Shown: in pieces, positions 62,652 through 64,000 of the stretch | Position numbering within the stretch: the stretch's first letter is position 1 | Layout of the letters: each line of letters begins with the position of its first letter | Source of the DNA: Achromobacter deleyi | Lineage (GTDB): Bacteria; Pseudomonadota; Gammaproteobacteria; Burkholderiales; Burkholderiaceae_B | DNA length: 64,000 nucleotides | Direction of reading: 5' to 3' | NCBI RefSeq assembly: GCF_902859705.1 | Contig: NZ_CADIJO010000008.1 | Coordinates: forward strand, 62,001 to 126,000 | Program-made: the position numbers and the translations under genes | The notes under the pieces: generated by a model | What the model saw: the letters and a program-made list of their open reading frames with translations, nothing else | Told to the model about the DNA's origin: nothing | Databases searched by the model: none

Positions 62652-63488
62652 CTATCCGGCCGTGGCCGGCGCATCCACGGACTCACCGAATACGCCGCGC
62701 CAGGCCTGCGTCAACACCGCGGCCTGTCCATCCGCGACCCACTGCGCGCCGCCCAACGCCATGGCGGCGTACAGGCAGGCATCGCTGACATCGCGCCACA
62801 TCGGCGCCAGCCATTGTTCGATTTCACCGTCGTCTTCGATCAGCTCGAAAGCGGCGTCGCCGTCCAGCGCCTGGGCGCGTTCGCGCACCAGGGTGTGTAT
62901 CAGCAGAAAGCCGGCGTGGATGGGCGAACGTTGCTTGTCGAGGCGGCGCGTGGCCGAGAGCACGCCGTCCCAGGCTTGCAGGGCGCCATCGGTTTCGGGC
63001 GCGGCGCCGGAAGGCGATCCGGACGACGTATCGGCGTCGGAGGCGTACCCGGACGGCGCGGCGCCATCATCAGCGGACCAACGCATCCAGGCGCGGTCCC
63101 AGGCCCGCCACGCCTGCGGCGGCACGCCGGCCGCAAGTTGCTCGGCCTGCGGGCGCGACAGGTTGCGTATCTGCTCAAGCAGGCTGACCACCGCCCCGCC
63201 CTGCGGGCCGAACAACGTCGAGACGGGCAATTCCTCGAGCAGTTCGATCGCGGCGGCGCGCCAGTAGCCAGGCTGCGCCACCAGACCCGACATATCGCCC
63301 AACTGCGTCACCCGCACCCGCCACAGACGGCCGGGCCAACGGCTGCCGATCGTGATGCCGGCCACCGACTGCTCGACCACCATCCAGGGCGGCACGGCCT
63401 GCGCCAGGCTGACCTGGTGGCCCGATCGATTCAGGCAAAGCGATGCGTCCGGCGCATCGAACCAGAAGCCCTCGCGTTCAGCCGGCAA
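62652..63488 (-). CDS. Hypothetical protein coupled to a GntR regulator
   Basis: 278 residues from TTG 63488, one base after the stop of the GntR gene, with AAGGCGG upstream; no in-frame ATG exists for the first 30 codons. Globular, rich in Trp and Ala (FWFDAPDASLCLNRSGH, WMVVEQSVAGITIGSRWPGRLWRVRV, ELLEELPVSTLFGP), with helical PIHAGFLLIHTLVRERAQAL near 190-210. A low-complexity Ser/Gly/Asp stretch lies at about 145-165. I do not recognise the family. Probably functions with the regulator. Confidence 0.7.
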   Translation of the reverse strand: MPAEREGFWFDAPDASLCLNRSGHQVSLAQAVPPWMVVEQSVAGITIGSRWPGRLWRVRVTQLGDMSGLVAQPGYWRAAAIELLEELPVSTLFGPQGGAVVSLLEQIRNLSRPQAEQLAAGVPPQAWRAWDRAWMRWSADDGAAPSGYASDADTSSGSPSGAAPETDGALQAWDGVLSATRRLDKQRSPIHAGFLLIHTLVRERAQALDGDAAFELIEDDGEIEQWLAPMWRDVSDACLYAAMALGGAQWVADGQAAVLTQAWRGVFGESVDAPATAG

Positions 63489-63489
63489 G

Positions 63490-63999
63490 CTACGCCGCCT
63501 TGCCCGCGCGCTGGGCCTGGATCAATTCCATGACGTTCAGCGTCAGGCGCGTGGTGTGGCTGCGCATGGCCAGGTAAGCCTGTTCCGGCTGGCCGGCCAG
63601 AATGGCTTCGACGATTTTCTGGTGTTCGCGGTGCGAGACCTCGAAGCGGCGCTCGACCCCGGATTGCGCAGCGCGGAACGGCGCCAGCCGTTCGCGCAGG
63701 CTTTCGACGGCAGCAACCAGCGTGGCGTTCTGGGTGCCCTGGCAGATCAATTGGTGAAAGCGCGAGTTCAGTTCCAGATAGGCCTCGGCGTCGCGCTTGT
63801 CGGCCACCGACTCGGCTTCTTCATGCAGCAGTTCCAGCTGACGGCGCTGCATGGCGCTCATGCGCTGCGTGGCAATGCGGCAACAGAGCGATTCCAGTTC
63901 GCACAGGGCTTCGAGCATGTCGGCCAACTGGTCGGGGCTGGTGTTGATGACGACGCCTCCGCGGCGCGGCACCAGTTCGATCAGGCCGCGCGCGTCCAG
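63490..63999 (-). CDS. GntR-family regulator, FCD type, 5' end outside window
   Basis: 170 codons are visible and open at the window edge. The visible N-terminal part reads LDARGLIELVPRRGGVVI, the end of the winged helix-turn-helix wing. The C-terminal FCD domain is helical: LADMLEALCELESLCCRIATQRM, FHQLICQGTQNATLVAAVESLRERLAPFR (with the metal-site His, FHQLI) and SHREHQKIVEAILAGQPEQAYLAMRSH. It represses transport and catabolism genes in response to carboxylates in known members. It is translationally coupled to the hypothetical gene at 62652. Confidence 0.9.
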   Translation of the reverse strand: MDARGLIELVPRRGGVVINTSPDQLADMLEALCELESLCCRIATQRMSAMQRRQLELLHEEAESVADKRDAEAYLELNSRFHQLICQGTQNATLVAAVESLRERLAPFRAAQSGVERRFEVSHREHQKIVEAILAGQPEQAYLAMRSHTTRLTLNVMELIQAQRAGKAA

Positions 64000-64000
64000 C

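Overview
The window looks like a chromosomal segment of a high-GC betaproteobacterium of the order Burkholderiales, most likely Alcaligenaceae (Achromobacter/Bordetella-like). The signs are three Bug/TctC-type periplasmic receptor genes, many LysR regulators, guaB-guaA in tandem, a FecI/FecR/TonB-receptor iron unit and strongly GC-biased third codon positions. I cannot name the species from sequence alone. No rRNA, tRNA, complete insertion sequence or CRISPR array was found.

Layout. 1-2750: partial MerR regulator, GlcG-like protein, short-chain dehydrogenase and divergent LysR regulator. 2752-6443: an island of visibly lower GC with a Phd/RelE-type toxin-antitoxin pair, a MazG-like nucleotide pyrophosphohydrolase and an 805-residue protein that joins a PD-(D/E)XK-like nuclease, a DUF2075 superfamily-1 helicase and a LexA/UmuD-like self-cleavage domain. 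6469-11285: a methionine cluster with MetF-like protein, MetR, FMN reductase, MesX (DUF1852) and MesD (core MetE), i.e. folate-independent methionine synthesis. 11412-14585: guaB and guaA. 14704-16415: DUF2239 protein with repeated upstream motifs and two small proteins. 16456-20629: Fur box, ECF sigma factor, FecR and hydroxamate-type siderophore receptor. 20642-23773: LysR, Bug receptor and D-2-hydroxyacid dehydrogenase. 23924-26872: small acetyltransferases and uncharacterised proteins, including one behind a LexA-type SOS box.

27052-37683: LysR, flavoprotein, complete peptide/nickel-type ABC transporter, alpha/beta hydrolase and a fused carboxymuconolactone-decarboxylase/AhpD protein, with overlapping ATGA junctions, reads as one uptake-and-catabolism operon. 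37765-43472: LysR with a divergent Bug / Ldh2-type dehydrogenase / Bug / metallo-beta-lactamase / solute-binding operon. 43545-48483: methyltransferase, small lipoproteins, a frameshifted gene, an AraC regulator and an AhpD-like protein. 48484-50953: a second lower-GC accessory stretch with hairpins, a DUF5343 protein, a structured non-coding segment, a 39-residue ORF and a strong terminator. 50954-63999: small secreted protein, SRAP (HMCES/YedK) protein, YSC84 lipoprotein, B12/radical-SAM protein, second siderophore receptor behind a Fur-like site, FMN-dependent hydroxyacid dehydrogenase, NADPH oxidoreductase with a 15-bp minisatellite, LysR regulator, an unknown protein coupled to a GntR regulator, and the window edge.

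The best candidate for an undescribed system is the MazG plus nuclease-helicase-protease pair at 3654-6443. The self-cleavage domain keeps an Ala-Gly bond, a Ser and a Lys in LexA-like spacing, so a damage- or infection-triggered proteolytic switch on a nuclease-helicase is plausible. The DUF5343/structured-RNA unit is second.
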